Counted from the stretch's first letter, positions 8,910 through 17,851 are shown. The stretch: 64,000 nucleotides of DNA from Wandonia haliotis (GCF_039523435.1 NZ_BAAAFH010000011.1:62001-126000), one strand, 5' to 3'. Notes: generated from the letters alone by a model not told the origin. A program made the numbers and translations.

Positions 8910-9148
8910 ATTCCAAAGCTATGTAATTTTTGTCGAATACATTACTAACGTAAAGTTTCTGTGAATATGATTTTTCAATGAAAAAAAACAGTATTCTCGA
9001 ATATACAGACATGTAAAAACTTTCGTTGAAGTTTCTAAAATATGAATATATCTATAACACACTAACGTGAAAATGTGATATAAAAGATAATTGTTTATAT
9101 TTACTCAGCTTACTTTTAATAACTGAAAACCAATAAAATCTGATTACT

Positions 9149-10486
9149 ATGTCTGCAAAAGTATTTTTTATCCATGGGTGGTCTGTCAGAACTACTCAAA
9201 CCTATCAGGCGCTACATTTGAAATTAGCTGAACAGGGATTTGAACTGAAAAATATTTATCTGGGGCGATACGTTTCTCTTGAGAATGAAGTGGAAATCCG
9301 TGATATTTCAAAGGCGATGCACAGAGCGCTATCTGAGGAGTTAGGAGGGGACTGGTCTCAGCCGTTCCACATGATAACGCATAGTACAGGAGCGTTGGTG
9401 GTGAAACACTGGATCTTGAATTATTACAGAGGAACTTTAGCCCAACATCAACCATTAAAAAATGTAGTATTTCTGGCAGCACCTCATTTTGGCTCGCGGT
9501 TAGCGCATCACGGGAGAACCATGTTGGCAGAAATTATGGAGTTAGGGGAGACGGGTAAGAAGATTCTGGGAGCATTGGAGTTGGGTAGTACTTTTTCATG
9601 GGAAGTAAACGAAGGCTTTTTCGATCCGGAGAATTGGGAAGATAAAGGAATCCGTTTGTATAACCTGATCGGAGACCGGGTAAAACAGGATCGGTTTAAA
9701 TCAAAAATATTTCCGGCCGCATATGAACCGGGTTCGGATATGGTGGTTCGTGTTGCTTCAGGAAATCTGAACTTCAGGAGGTATGTGTTCGATAGTAGAG
9801 ATTTGAGTTTTGCCAAACTGAACGAAATAAAGGGAATTCCGTTTGGTGCTCTGTATCGTTATACACACTCCAATGAAGATTTTGGTATCATGAATAGTAT
9901 CAAAAGGAGAACAACACTGAATGACCATCAGGCTTTACAGTATATTGTGAAATGTCTGAAAGTTGATAATGATGCGGCATATACAGCGGTCTACAATGAA
10001 CTGATTGAGGCAACCCGGGAAACAAGAACCAAACGACAGGGATTTGCTCAACTTGATTTCCGTTTCAGAGATGATGATGGAAAACCGGTTACGGATTATC
10101 TGGTTGAAATAGGAGCTATAGTTAACGGAGTAGAAAAACCTTCAAAAACAGTCGCACAATTACACAAAAACAAGTTGAATCCAAACCATCTGACAATATT
10201 TATAAACCTGAAAGAACTTGAGCCCGAATTGAAGTATTTCATCAATATAAAAGCAGTTTCTGAGTCAGACCTATATGCTTATCAACCCAATCCGTTGACA
10301 ATTGAGATGGTTTCCAATACCATTACAGAATTGATTGCTGAAGATCATACAACACAAATAGATGTGATATTGGCGCGCGTTCCATCGGAAAATTTGTTTG
10401 TATTTCACAAAGGAAATGATCCTGATTTACATGTTACCTGGGACCGCTCCGGAAAAGTGAAAAAGACGAAAGGAAAAATAGCGTAA
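9149..10486 (+). CDS. Alpha/beta-hydrolase lipase-like protein with C-terminal extension
   Basis: 445 residues, no signal peptide. The N-terminal ~300 residues are an alpha/beta hydrolase: an oxyanion-type FIHGWSV at the start, a nucleophile elbow HSTG (THSTGALVVKHW, Ser about 77) and AAPHFGSRLAHHG after it, all typical of triacylglycerol lipases and PGAP1-like esterases. A C-terminal region of about 150 residues (from RQGFAQLDFRFRDDDGKPV) looks like an Ig/transthyretin-like beta sandwich. The substrate is likely a lipid ester, cytoplasmic or membrane-associated. It is monocistronic, with 238 bp of AT-rich sequence upstream in which I see no clear promoter. Confidence 0.7.
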   Translation: MSAKVFFIHGWSVRTTQTYQALHLKLAEQGFELKNIYLGRYVSLENEVEIRDISKAMHRALSEELGGDWSQPFHMITHSTGALVVKHWILNYYRGTLAQHQPLKNVVFLAAPHFGSRLAHHGRTMLAEIMELGETGKKILGALELGSTFSWEVNEGFFDPENWEDKGIRLYNLIGDRVKQDRFKSKIFPAAYEPGSDMVVRVASGNLNFRRYVFDSRDLSFAKLNEIKGIPFGALYRYTHSNEDFGIMNSIKRRTTLNDHQALQYIVKCLKVDNDAAYTAVYNELIEATRETRTKRQGFAQLDFRFRDDDGKPVTDYLVEIGAIVNGVEKPSKTVAQLHKNKLNPNHLTIFINLKELEPELKYFINIKAVSESDLYAYQPNPLTIEMVSNTITELIAEDHTTQIDVILARVPSENLFVFHKGNDPDLHVTWDRSGKVKKTKGKIA

Positions 10487-10500
10487 ATGAAAAGTGACTA

Positions 10501-10536
10501 AAAAAACAAAGGAGAGTCAACGGGCGTCAACTCTCC
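10501..10536 (-). terminator. Probable terminator of the 5'-nucleotidase gene
   Basis: GGAGAGT (10511-10517) pairs with ACTCTCC (10530-10536) around a 12-nt loop. Read on the minus strand it is followed by TTTGTTTTTTT. It lies about 125 bp past the stop of the minus-strand gene. On the plus strand there is no T-run. Confidence 0.55.
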
Positions 10537-10662
10537 AATGAAAACTTATATTTTACAACTAAACCTGTCTCAAATTTACAATAAAAATTAAAATCACAAA
10601 AAAAAATCGGTTTTTTTTTAGTGGTCATAAAATTCAGGTGCTTAGTTGTTTACTATTCTGTC

Positions 10663-12309
10663 TTAGTGGAATTCATAATCTGTTCCGGGAACCGTAGAGA
10701 AAGAGTTCGGACCTAAATCTTCGGCATAAGCCCGCTTGTCCAGTTTTGGGGAAACGGGAGAATGTTTTTGAAGGTATTCTTCGATTACCTCATGAATTGT
10801 ATATTCTTTGTATTCGATGTCTTTTAGATTCGGCATACGACATAAATTGTCTTCTGCATCACCCGGACGTTCGCAGGCAGATACCGTATAATAGTTGTCA
10901 TCTTCGAGTGGTTTTCCGTTAACAGTAATACGTTGGATGCGCTCTCCTTTCGGATTCGTACTGATAAAGTTTACTTCCATCCCGGAGAAGCGAACCAGCC
11001 ATCCGCCAAAACGCTCTGTAGGGTTTTGAGCGAATGCATTATGCATTTCTTTTTCCAGCCATTCCCGTATTTGTTTACCGGTTGCTTTACCAGTCTTTAC
11101 CCGTTCATTAACCGGGAGTAAATTCCATAAATTTAATCGTGTGATGGGAGCAGGTTTACCATCTTTGGGAACAATCGGATTACCAAACCGGAAACCATTG
11201 GAAACGGAAATGTCAGCTCCTGTTTTCCATCTTGCTGCATCAGTAATCAAATTATCCAAAGGATTTTCTACCGTTAAGTATCTGTAAAGAGGGACATTTG
11301 TATAACCAATGACTGTTTCAAGGTTTTCTTTATACGGAGCTTTTGCTTTTTCAATTAATGCGGCCAGCTCAGTATCCGCAGGATAAATTTCCGGATCGAC
11401 ATCCATTAGTTCGTAAGTGTCACCAACCAGTTTTCCATTTACAAAATGTAAATCCAGTTTTCCAACAAATGAACCAAAAGCTCCGGGTTCCGTTACTTTT
11501 GCATACTTTCCTTCTATTAACTCCCGGACACGTTCGTGTGTATCATTACCTAAAATGTAATCTACATCTTTCGCCAGTTCGTTATTGGCCAATTCAACTT
11601 GTTTAAAAATTCCCAGATGGGTAACAAGGAACACAAGATCCGCTTTTTCCTCATATTTTACTTTTTGGATCAGTGCATGCGTTTTTTCATCAATAGGTGC
11701 AAACTCCATCCCTTTACTGAAACTTGGATTTTGCCGAACGGGTACATCCGGATCATTGATTCCTATAAATCCTAAACGGATTCCTTCAATTTCTTTTATG
11801 TAATAAGAAGGGAATAGATTCTCTCCGTCCGCTTCGTGGAACATATTTTGAGCAATAACGGGCGTGTTGTATGCATTCAGTACGTCCAGCATTTTTTCTT
11901 TTCCATACACGACCTCCCAGTTACCCGGAATCAGAAGATCAAAATTCATCATACGTACCAGATCCGGGAAAATAGAACCTTCCGATAAGGTCGCATAACC
12001 ACTTCCCTGGATAAAATCTCCTCCGTCTACCACAAATGTACGTCCCGGATTTTTCTTGCGTTCCTGATCGAATAATGTTTTGATGTGTGCCAAACCGCCA
12101 CGTTCCCTAAAAATAATACTATCATTCTCCCAAAACAATTCCATGTGGGGAGAAAGTTGTCCGTGAATATCTGCAGTTTGCAGAATAGTGATGGTTAATG
12201 TATCGTTTTGCTGCTCTTTGGATTTGTCTAAAGAAACAGTTGGTTCCAGACTACATGATGTGAAAAGCCCGGAGAGAATAACTCCCGAAATTAAAAATGG
12301 TTTAAACAT
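10663..12309 (-). CDS. 5'-nucleotidase/metallophosphoesterase lipoprotein, SoxB-like variant
   Basis: 548 residues from the ATG at 12309, which gives a clean lipoprotein signal (FLISGVILSGLFTSC); longer frames add non-signal residues. The metallophosphatase domain holds TADIHGQL, GGDFIQGSG, IPGNWEVVYG, VTHLG and LGNDTH, then the C-terminal 5'-nucleotidase domain with SNGFRFGNPI and NLLPVNERV. GNWE instead of the usual GNHE is a feature of SoxB-type proteins, and NGFRFG replaces the NGGxxR substrate motif, so the true substrate may not be a nucleotide. No sox genes are nearby. It probably salvages phosphate or nucleosides in the periplasm or at the cell surface. A palindrome (12412) lies upstream. 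Confidence 0.75.
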   Translation of the reverse strand: MFKPFLISGVILSGLFTSCSLEPTVSLDKSKEQQNDTLTITILQTADIHGQLSPHMELFWENDSIIFRERGGLAHIKTLFDQERKKNPGRTFVVDGGDFIQGSGYATLSEGSIFPDLVRMMNFDLLIPGNWEVVYGKEKMLDVLNAYNTPVIAQNMFHEADGENLFPSYYIKEIEGIRLGFIGINDPDVPVRQNPSFSKGMEFAPIDEKTHALIQKVKYEEKADLVFLVTHLGIFKQVELANNELAKDVDYILGNDTHERVRELIEGKYAKVTEPGAFGSFVGKLDLHFVNGKLVGDTYELMDVDPEIYPADTELAALIEKAKAPYKENLETVIGYTNVPLYRYLTVENPLDNLITDAARWKTGADISVSNGFRFGNPIVPKDGKPAPITRLNLWNLLPVNERVKTGKATGKQIREWLEKEMHNAFAQNPTERFGGWLVRFSGMEVNFISTNPKGERIQRITVNGKPLEDDNYYTVSACERPGDAEDNLCRMPNLKDIEYKEYTIHEVIEEYLQKHSPVSPKLDKRAYAEDLGPNSFSTVPGTDYEFH

Positions 12310-12411
12310 AACGAATTGATTTTTAGTTTGTCTACTTGTTTCGAATGAAATAAGAAATAGATAATCACGTCTGATCGTTTGCAAAATTAGTGGAAAGAAA
12401 ACCAAAATAGT

Positions 12412-12425
12412 GTGACAATTGTCAC
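12412..12425. promoter_or_regulatory. Perfect 14-bp palindrome between divergent genes (candidate operator)
   Basis: GTGACAATTGTCAC is perfectly self-complementary. It lies in the 194 bp between the divergent 5'-nucleotidase and DUF202 starts, about 23 bp upstream of a minus-strand TAATTTTG (12389-12382) and about 48 bp upstream of a plus-strand TAATTTTG (12474-12481). The position suits a dimeric regulator. No regulator gene is adjacent. Confidence 0.4.
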
Positions 12426-12503
12426 GTAACGCAGTTGTTTGGGAAATAGCTGTATTTTTTCATACTGGTTTTGTAATTTTGGCACAGAATCAAATTCACT
12501 GAT

Positions 12504-12842
12504 ATGCAGGAGAGGTTGAAAAAAATACTAAAGCCCAAAAACAAGGTGCTGAATCCCACGTACAATTTTAAACTAAAGGAAGAAATTATTCTACGGGATT
12601 ACCTGGCTTTGGAACGGACACGCCTGGCAAATGAAAGAACACTATTGTCATACATACGGTCCTCCATATATTTGTTGCTGGGAGCGGTAACTTTCCTGCA
12701 GTTAGATAGCTTTGATACCATTCACTGGTTTGGATACCTCACATTAGTATTGAGCGGTGTATTTGCAATTATTGGTTTTGTAAGATACTACCGCTTAAAA
12801 TTAAGATTGGAACGGGAATACTTCAGTAAGTCAAAAGAATAA
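12504..12842 (+). CDS. DUF202 family membrane protein
   Basis: 112 residues. The signature RDYLALERTRLANERTLLSY of the YidH/DUF202 family is followed by two hydrophobic helices (about 50-70 and 77-97), giving a small inner-membrane protein. The family is widespread and its role is unknown. A TAATTTTG -7 element (12474-12481) precedes it. It converges on aroB with only 4 bp between the stops and no visible terminator. Confidence 0.8.
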   Translation: MQERLKKILKPKNKVLNPTYNFKLKEEIILRDYLALERTRLANERTLLSYIRSSIYLLLGAVTFLQLDSFDTIHWFGYLTLVLSGVFAIIGFVRYYRLKLRLEREYFSKSKE

Positions 12843-12846
12843 GGAA

Positions 12847-13920
12847 TTAGTACAAGTCTGAACTTTTGAAAAAGAGACTCTCCAAAACGGGGGCGTCAAC
12901 ATCAAAAGAGTAGTTAACATCCGCTTGTCCAATTTCAGAAGGAAAAACAAAACTTACTTTACCGGATTTATTCTTTTTATCATTGGTCATAAGAGAAAGA
13001 AGTTCCTGCTTTACGGGAGTGAAATCCGGAAGAGGAGGGAAGTGACTGGCTAACACCGATTGTATCCATGCCCTGTCAACTTCATTTAATACGCCCGTTT
13101 TAAATGCCAGTTCAGCCTCCATAGACATTCCCCAGGCAACGGCAATACCATGCGGAACAGGAGATTCTGTACCGAGCAGATATCCTTCAATTGCATGACC
13201 GGCAGTATGCCCAAAGTTGAGTAGTTTTCGAATTCCGTTTTCTTTAGGGTCAGCAAGAACGATCTGATTTTTTATGGCAATACTCTCAATAATATCTTCT
13301 TCTGTAATTTGTGAAGGTGTTTTTGCGTGTATTGTCTTCCAGTGTGTTTTGGAAAATACAATCGCATGTTTAAGCATTTCTGCATACCCGTTTAGCCACT
13401 CTGATTCAGGCAATGAAGATAAAAATCTTTTGTCGATGTATACGGCATCCGGTGTGTTGAATACACCGAGTTGATTTTTATAAGGACCAAGATCAATACC
13501 TGTTTTTCCGCCAACGGAGGCATCTACCATCGCTAATAAAGTGGTCGGAATATTGATAAAGTGGACTCCTCGTTTAAACACAGAGGCGATAAAACCTCCC
13601 ATATCCGTAATAACACCACCGCCCAGATTAATAATAAGATCCGATCGTCCCACTCTGTATTCGGATAAAGCCTCCCAAACCTGAAAAGAAACTTCCAGTA
13701 CTTTATTTTCTTCGCCTGCCGGGAGTAGCATGACTTCGGCATCGGTTAGTTCTTCAAACTGAGTGATTAGAAACTCCAGACAGTATTCGTGTGTGTTTTC
13801 GTCTACAATAATAACTTTTTTTGAATCGCTGAACCGGTTAAGTAATTGACTAAAAGAACTTTCTTCAATGTTTCCGGCTTCAATTGTATAGTTATCCGAT
13901 TGTAAAGTGTGAATTGGCAT
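12847..13920 (-). CDS. aroB: 3-dehydroquinate synthase
   Basis: 357 residues, normal length. AroB turns DAHP into 3-dehydroquinate in the shikimate pathway, using NAD and zinc. Visible landmarks: LLPAGEENK, the NAD-binding GGGVITDMGGFIAS, IPTTLLAMVDASVGGKTGID, the KNQLGVFNTP stretch, the metal ligand Glu in YAEMLKHAI and the FGHTAGHAIE histidines. It is divergent from proline dehydrogenase, with 90 bp between the starts. Confidence 0.92.
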   Translation of the reverse strand: MPIHTLQSDNYTIEAGNIEESSFSQLLNRFSDSKKVIIVDENTHEYCLEFLITQFEELTDAEVMLLPAGEENKVLEVSFQVWEALSEYRVGRSDLIINLGGGVITDMGGFIASVFKRGVHFINIPTTLLAMVDASVGGKTGIDLGPYKNQLGVFNTPDAVYIDKRFLSSLPESEWLNGYAEMLKHAIVFSKTHWKTIHAKTPSQITEEDIIESIAIKNQIVLADPKENGIRKLLNFGHTAGHAIEGYLLGTESPVPHGIAVAWGMSMEAELAFKTGVLNEVDRAWIQSVLASHFPPLPDFTPVKQELLSLMTNDKKNKSGKVSFVFPSEIGQADVNYSFDVDAPVLESLFFKSSDLY

Positions 13921-13979
13921 ACCTGTTTCTTTGTGAAATTTGATAAAAATCAGTTCAAAAATCGTGAATCTTTTATGAA

Positions 13980-14006
13980 TTGTATCGGTTTTTCGAATTA
14001 ATTTTG
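13980..14006 (+). promoter_or_regulatory. Candidate sigma-A promoter for proline dehydrogenase
   Basis: TTG (13980-13982), a 16-nt spacer, then a perfect TAATTTTG (TAnnTTTG consensus, 13999-14006). The coding start is at 14011, only 4 bp after the -7 element, so the transcript would be leaderless or nearly so. The spacer is slightly short for the Bacteroidetes consensus. Confidence 0.4.
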
Positions 14007-14010
14007 GCCC

Positions 14011-15183
14011 ATGATTTCATTCGAAAATACAAAGATCGCATTTGCTGCTAAAACGAACAAAGATTTACAGCAGGCATATAACTTATTCAAGTTGGTAGGA
14101 AATCCCACTTTGGTTAAGTTTGGTAAGTGGTCCACAGATATTGCCCTGAAATTGCATCTGCCGATAAATGGTTTGGTTAAAAAGACCATTTTCCGTCAGT
14201 TTTGCGGAGGAGAAACGATCGAAGAGTGCCGGGGAACAATTAAGCAATTGGGTGAGTTTGGAATTGGTACGATACTGGATTATTCGGTAGAAGGTAAAAC
14301 AAGCCTTGCGGATTTTGAGGCGACAACAAATGAAATCATAGCGACTATTCACGAAGGAAAAAACAACCCGCATATTCCTTTCTCCGTATTTAAGGTAACC
14401 GGGATTTCCAGATTCGGCATTCTGGAAAAATGTAACAATCCGGAGAATGAGCTGACTCTTGAAGAGAAAAAAGAGTTTCATGGTGTTTTGACACGTGTGG
14501 AACGCATCTGTCAGGCGGCTTATGAAGCCAGGATTCCGGTCTTTATTGATGCAGAGGAAACCTGGATTCAGGATACGATAGATCGTCTTGCAACTTCCAT
14601 GATGACCAAGTTTAACAAGGAAGAGGTAATTGTTTACAATACCGTTCAGATGTACAGACATGATCGTCTTGAACATATCAGGCAAGCAGTTGTCGAAGCC
14701 CGGCAGAACGGATACTTTTATGGGGTAAAGCTTGTAAGAGGGGCTTATATGGAAAAAGAGCGTGAGAGAGCTAAAGAAATGGGGTACCCGTCACCGATTC
14801 AGAAAGACAAGGCTGCATCAGATAACGACTACAACCGGGCGCTTGAATTACTGATGGATGCAATTGATATATGTGCTTTGGTGGCAGGTTCGCATAACGA
14901 AGAAAGTGCACTTGTATTGACACGATTGATTACGGATAAAGGAATTGATAAGTCAGATAAGCGGGTGTATTTTGCACAGCTTTTGGGGATGAGTGATCAT
15001 ATTTCGTATAATCTGGCACATCACGGATTCAATGTAGCAAAGTATGTTCCCTACGGTCCCGTAAGGGAAGTAATGCCGTATCTGATCCGAAGAGCTGAGG
15101 AAAATACTTCTGTTGCAGGACAGACCAGCCGTGAATTGACATTAATAACTAAAGAGCGGACACGAAGAAAATCAGGTAAATAG
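14011..15183 (+). CDS. Proline dehydrogenase
   Basis: 390 residues, the usual length of monofunctional flavobacterial PRODH. It oxidises proline to pyrroline-5-carboxylate with FAD and feeds electrons to quinones. Motifs: YGVKLVRGAYMEKER in the barrel, VAGSHNEES, the QLLGMSD strand, and C-terminal YVPYGPVREVMPYLIRRAEEN, whose double Arg binds the substrate carboxylate. There is no P5C dehydrogenase domain, and that gene is not in the window. Alternatives are unlikely. Confidence 0.88.
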   Translation: MISFENTKIAFAAKTNKDLQQAYNLFKLVGNPTLVKFGKWSTDIALKLHLPINGLVKKTIFRQFCGGETIEECRGTIKQLGEFGIGTILDYSVEGKTSLADFEATTNEIIATIHEGKNNPHIPFSVFKVTGISRFGILEKCNNPENELTLEEKKEFHGVLTRVERICQAAYEARIPVFIDAEETWIQDTIDRLATSMMTKFNKEEVIVYNTVQMYRHDRLEHIRQAVVEARQNGYFYGVKLVRGAYMEKERERAKEMGYPSPIQKDKAASDNDYNRALELLMDAIDICALVAGSHNEESALVLTRLITDKGIDKSDKRVYFAQLLGMSDHISYNLAHHGFNVAKYVPYGPVREVMPYLIRRAEENTSVAGQTSRELTLITKERTRRKSGK

Positions 15184-15274
15184 CCCTGTTAACATTTTGT
15201 TAAAAACGAAACCACTCTTTTTTCAGTTCGTATATTCGTCAATACATAAGCTTGTAAAACTTAAAAAAATTAAC

Positions 15275-15718
15275 ATGAAAAAGTTATTATTTTCTTTAGC
15301 AATTGCCGGAATCGGTTTCTTTATGAATGATGCTACAGCTCAGGAAGTAGCTGCAGGTGCAAAAATTGAATTCTCGAAAGAAGTTCACGATTACGGAACA
15401 ATCACTCAGGGTGGTGACGGTACGTGTGAGTTTGAGTTCAAAAACACTGGAAATGCACCATTGATTATCCAAACGGCGAAAGGATCTTGTGGTTGTACGG
15501 TTCCTAGTTATCCAAAAGAGCCTATCGCTCCGGGAGCAACAGCTACAATTAAAGTTAAATATGATACCAATCGTGTAGGACCAATCAATAAAAGTGTAAC
15601 AATTACTTCGAATGCTACGAATGAGCCTACGAAAGTAATTCGAATCAAAGGTACTGTAAATGCTGCACCACAAGGAGGTGCTCCTGTAAACAAAGCAGGT
15701 GCTCCGAGTGCAAACTAA
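15275..15718 (+). CDS. DUF1573 secreted protein (first of a tandem pair)
   Basis: 147 residues from the ATG at 15275, which starts a typical signal peptide (MKKLLFSLAIAGIGFF, to ATAQ). The longer upstream frame has no such signal. The DUF1573 domain is Ig-like: HDYGTITQGGDGTCEFEFKN, then the cysteine motif AKGSCGCTVP and VKYDTNRVGPINKSVTITSN. It ends in an Ala/Gly/Pro-rich tail. These domains are common in Bacteroidetes periplasmic and surface proteins, with no fixed function. The next gene, 9 bp on, encodes a second DUF1573 protein. Confidence 0.8.
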   Translation: MKKLLFSLAIAGIGFFMNDATAQEVAAGAKIEFSKEVHDYGTITQGGDGTCEFEFKNTGNAPLIIQTAKGSCGCTVPSYPKEPIAPGATATIKVKYDTNRVGPINKSVTITSNATNEPTKVIRIKGTVNAAPQGGAPVNKAGAPSAN

Positions 15719-15727
15719 ATAATACGA

Positions 15728-16096
15728 ATGAAGCTATTTTTTGCGATCATACTAATAGCAACGAGTTCCGCCCTTGGCTTTGGCCAGGAGGCGGAACTTC
15801 GTTTTGATAAGAAGGTACATAAGTTTCCGGATACAGAAGAGGGAATCACGTTGATACATGAATTTTCTTTTCAGAATAACGGGGACGCTCCTCTGGTATT
15901 TAAAGACTATAAGGTAACCTGTCCCTGTACAAAAGTTAAATTCCCTTCGAAACCCGTACTACCGGGAGAAAAGGGCACGCTTGAAGTTACCTTCGATACC
16001 AAGGGGAAATCGTACTATCAGGATAGAATAATAGAGATTTTTTCCAACTCAAAAAAAGGAACTGAAAAACTCAGGATTAAAGTTTTTGTCAAGTAA
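15728..16096 (+). CDS. DUF1573 secreted protein (second of the pair)
   Basis: 122 residues with a short signal peptide (LFFAIILIATSSALGFGQ) and one DUF1573 domain: KVHKFPDTEEGITLIHEFSF, CPCTKVKFPSKPVLPGEKG, VTFDTKGKSYYQDR. It parallels its upstream neighbour, including the paired cysteines (SCGCT in one, CPCTK in the other), so the two probably arose by tandem duplication. The stop codon is directly followed by the start of the transglutaminase-like gene. Confidence 0.78.
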   Translation: MKLFFAIILIATSSALGFGQEAELRFDKKVHKFPDTEEGITLIHEFSFQNNGDAPLVFKDYKVTCPCTKVKFPSKPVLPGEKGTLEVTFDTKGKSYYQDRIIEIFSNSKKGTEKLRIKVFVK

Positions 16097-16756
16097 ATGG
16101 AAGAATATCTCAGACCAACCTTTATCCTCGACTTTACTTCACCGGAAGTTCAGGAGTATGTTAGTGAATTCAGAGAGTTAAACTCACTGGAAGAACAAGC
16201 CAAGGCATTATACCTGAAAGTGCGTGACGGATTTCTGTACGATCCATACCGTCTTGATTTACGACCTGAGGCTTTGAAGGCATCTGTAATTCTGAAAAAA
16301 AGCAGAGCATGGTGTGTGGAAAAGGCAATCGTATTTGCGGCGGGTTTGAGAGCTTTATCTATTCCTTGTCGTTTAGGGTATGCAATCGTACAAAATCATA
16401 TTGGTGTTGAGCGACTGACGACGATTCTACGCTCAGAGAAAATAGTATTTCATGGATATGTGGATGTATTGTTAAACGACAATTGGACAAAAGCGACTCC
16501 GGCTTTTGATCACAGAACCTGTTCCCTTTGTGAAGTACAACCGTTGGAATGGGATGCTGATGAGGATTCTTTGTTTCAGGAATACAGCGGGAAAGGCAAG
16601 TTTATGGAGTATCACTATGATTATGGTACTTTCCCTGATGTTCCCGTAGAACTGATGAATGAGGAAATGAAAAAGTACTACCCCCATCTTTTTGATGGCA
16701 CACATACCAACTCAAGACAGTTTTCTTTTTACCATCTGTGGTCTCCGAAAGACTGA
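16097..16756 (+). CDS. Transglutaminase-like cysteine protease-fold protein
   Basis: 219 residues, cytoplasmic by lack of a signal. The catalytic triad of the transglutaminase core is visible: Cys in SRAWCVEKAIVFAAGLRAL, His in VFHGYVDVLLND, and Asp in KATPAFDHRTC. Family members hydrolyse or transfer amide bonds; the substrate here is unknown. Its ATG directly follows the stop of the DUF1573 gene, so the three genes form one operon. Confidence 0.75.
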   Translation: MEEYLRPTFILDFTSPEVQEYVSEFRELNSLEEQAKALYLKVRDGFLYDPYRLDLRPEALKASVILKKSRAWCVEKAIVFAAGLRALSIPCRLGYAIVQNHIGVERLTTILRSEKIVFHGYVDVLLNDNWTKATPAFDHRTCSLCEVQPLEWDADEDSLFQEYSGKGKFMEYHYDYGTFPDVPVELMNEEMKKYYPHLFDGTHTNSRQFSFYHLWSPKD

Positions 16757-16771
16757 AAAAAACGCTTATTC

Positions 16772-16972
16772 TTATTGATGTACGGAGTAACCTAACCGTT
16801 CAATTGTATTTACAACTTCTGTATCATTGAATTCACCCGAAACCGCAACGTTGCCGTTTTCAAGTTCAACTTTTACTTCATGGACACCTGAAAGTTTACC
16901 AACAAATTTTTCGACTTTTTCGACACAATGACCACATGTCATTCCTGACACTTTATATGTTTTTGAGGGCAT
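16772..16972 (-). CDS. Heavy-metal-associated (HMA) copper chaperone-like protein
   Basis: 66 residues forming one HMA domain: the metal-binding loop GMTCGHCVEKVEKFV near the N-terminus and ERLGYSVHQ at the end, a full ferredoxin-like fold. Such CopZ-like proteins carry Cu(I) or another soft metal to a P-type ATPase, and none is nearby. It is 19 bp downstream of the coiled-coil lipoprotein gene and may share its transcript. Confidence 0.85.
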   Translation of the reverse strand: MPSKTYKVSGMTCGHCVEKVEKFVGKLSGVHEVKVELENGNVAVSGEFNDTEVVNTIERLGYSVHQ

Positions 16973-16990
16973 ACTATTCGTTTTTTACAA

Positions 16991-17851
16991 TTAGTCTACT
17001 ACAACAACAAGGTACTTGGAAATTTTCCAGAAAGTTCCCGGATCTTTGATAGAAATAACCTTTGTTCCACCTTTGTCTTCAATACTGTAAGATGAAGAAG
17101 GGTGATCACTTACTATCCGGATTTTCTTGCCCACTATAGTAATAGACTTGTTTTTATTTTTGTCAATCGCTGTAAAATAGTCTTCGTTGAATCCATCTTT
17201 AATAGAAGTTTTCTTCCCGATTCCGATAAAACCACCTTCCTGTACAACAACATTATTTTCTTTTAGTTCTTTTAATGAACCATATACATAGAATACCTGA
17301 TTCAATTCTTTCATAGTTTCCAGCGCAAGTTCTGACTGCTCCATGTAAGCATCAAACAATTTTGAATACTCACGATCAAGATCAGCAAGCTCAGACTGTA
17401 AAGAAGCGATCATTTCTTCCTGTGAACGCACCTGCTCGGCAAGTCGGGCAACCATTGACTGCAGATCTTCAATCTGAAGATTTTTATCTTCCAGTTGTTT
17501 GTTCAGTGAATTTACTTTTCGGATATTTTCTTCACGTAGAAAATTAATATTCTGGATTTCCTGAATAATCCACTGTTTATCCTCCTCAGTCATATTGATA
17601 TCACCGCTTCTCAAACGGATTTCATGCTCTTTATGACTGATTTTGGCAACATTCTCCTGAATTTCATTAAATGTAGAGATCGACTCATTAAGCATAGAGT
17701 CTTTTTCCTGCATTTCCATCTCAAGCAGACGAATTTCATTTTTTAGTTTGGCAACTTCTTCACCATTTCCCTGAGGAACATCCGGAGTTTTGTCTGTTTT
17801 ACAGGAAACAAGGAATACAACTCCTGCTAAAATTATGTTTGTTAACTTCAT
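16991..17851 (-). CDS. Coiled-coil lipoprotein
   Basis: 286 residues from the ATG at 17851, which begins a lipoprotein signal (MKLTNIILAGVVFLVSC). Residues about 30-180 are a long coiled coil (LKNEIRLLEMEMQEKDSMLN, then NSLNKQLEDKNLQIEDLQSM). The C-terminal ~90 residues are a compact beta-rich domain that begins VFYVYGSLKELKENNVV and ends WKISKYLVVVVD. I recall similar proteins in Bacteroidetes without a known role. The HMA protein gene follows. Confidence 0.7.
   Translation of the reverse strand: MKLTNIILAGVVFLVSCKTDKTPDVPQGNGEEVAKLKNEIRLLEMEMQEKDSMLNESISTFNEIQENVAKISHKEHEIRLRSGDINMTEEDKQWIIQEIQNINFLREENIRKVNSLNKQLEDKNLQIEDLQSMVARLAEQVRSQEEMIASLQSELADLDREYSKLFDAYMEQSELALETMKELNQVFYVYGSLKELKENNVVVQEGGFIGIGKKTSIKDGFNEDYFTAIDKNKNKSITIVGKKIRIVSDHPSSSYSIEDKGGTKVISIKDPGTFWKISKYLVVVVD

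Noticed and set aside
8914..8921. TAGCTTTG as promoter of the beta-helix lipoprotein gene
   Set aside because: It ends only 4 bp before the ATG and no TTG lies at the right distance, so I could not support it.
12843..12846. Terminator between DUF202 and aroB
   Set aside because: Only 4 bp separate the stops and no hairpin with T-run is visible on either strand nearby.
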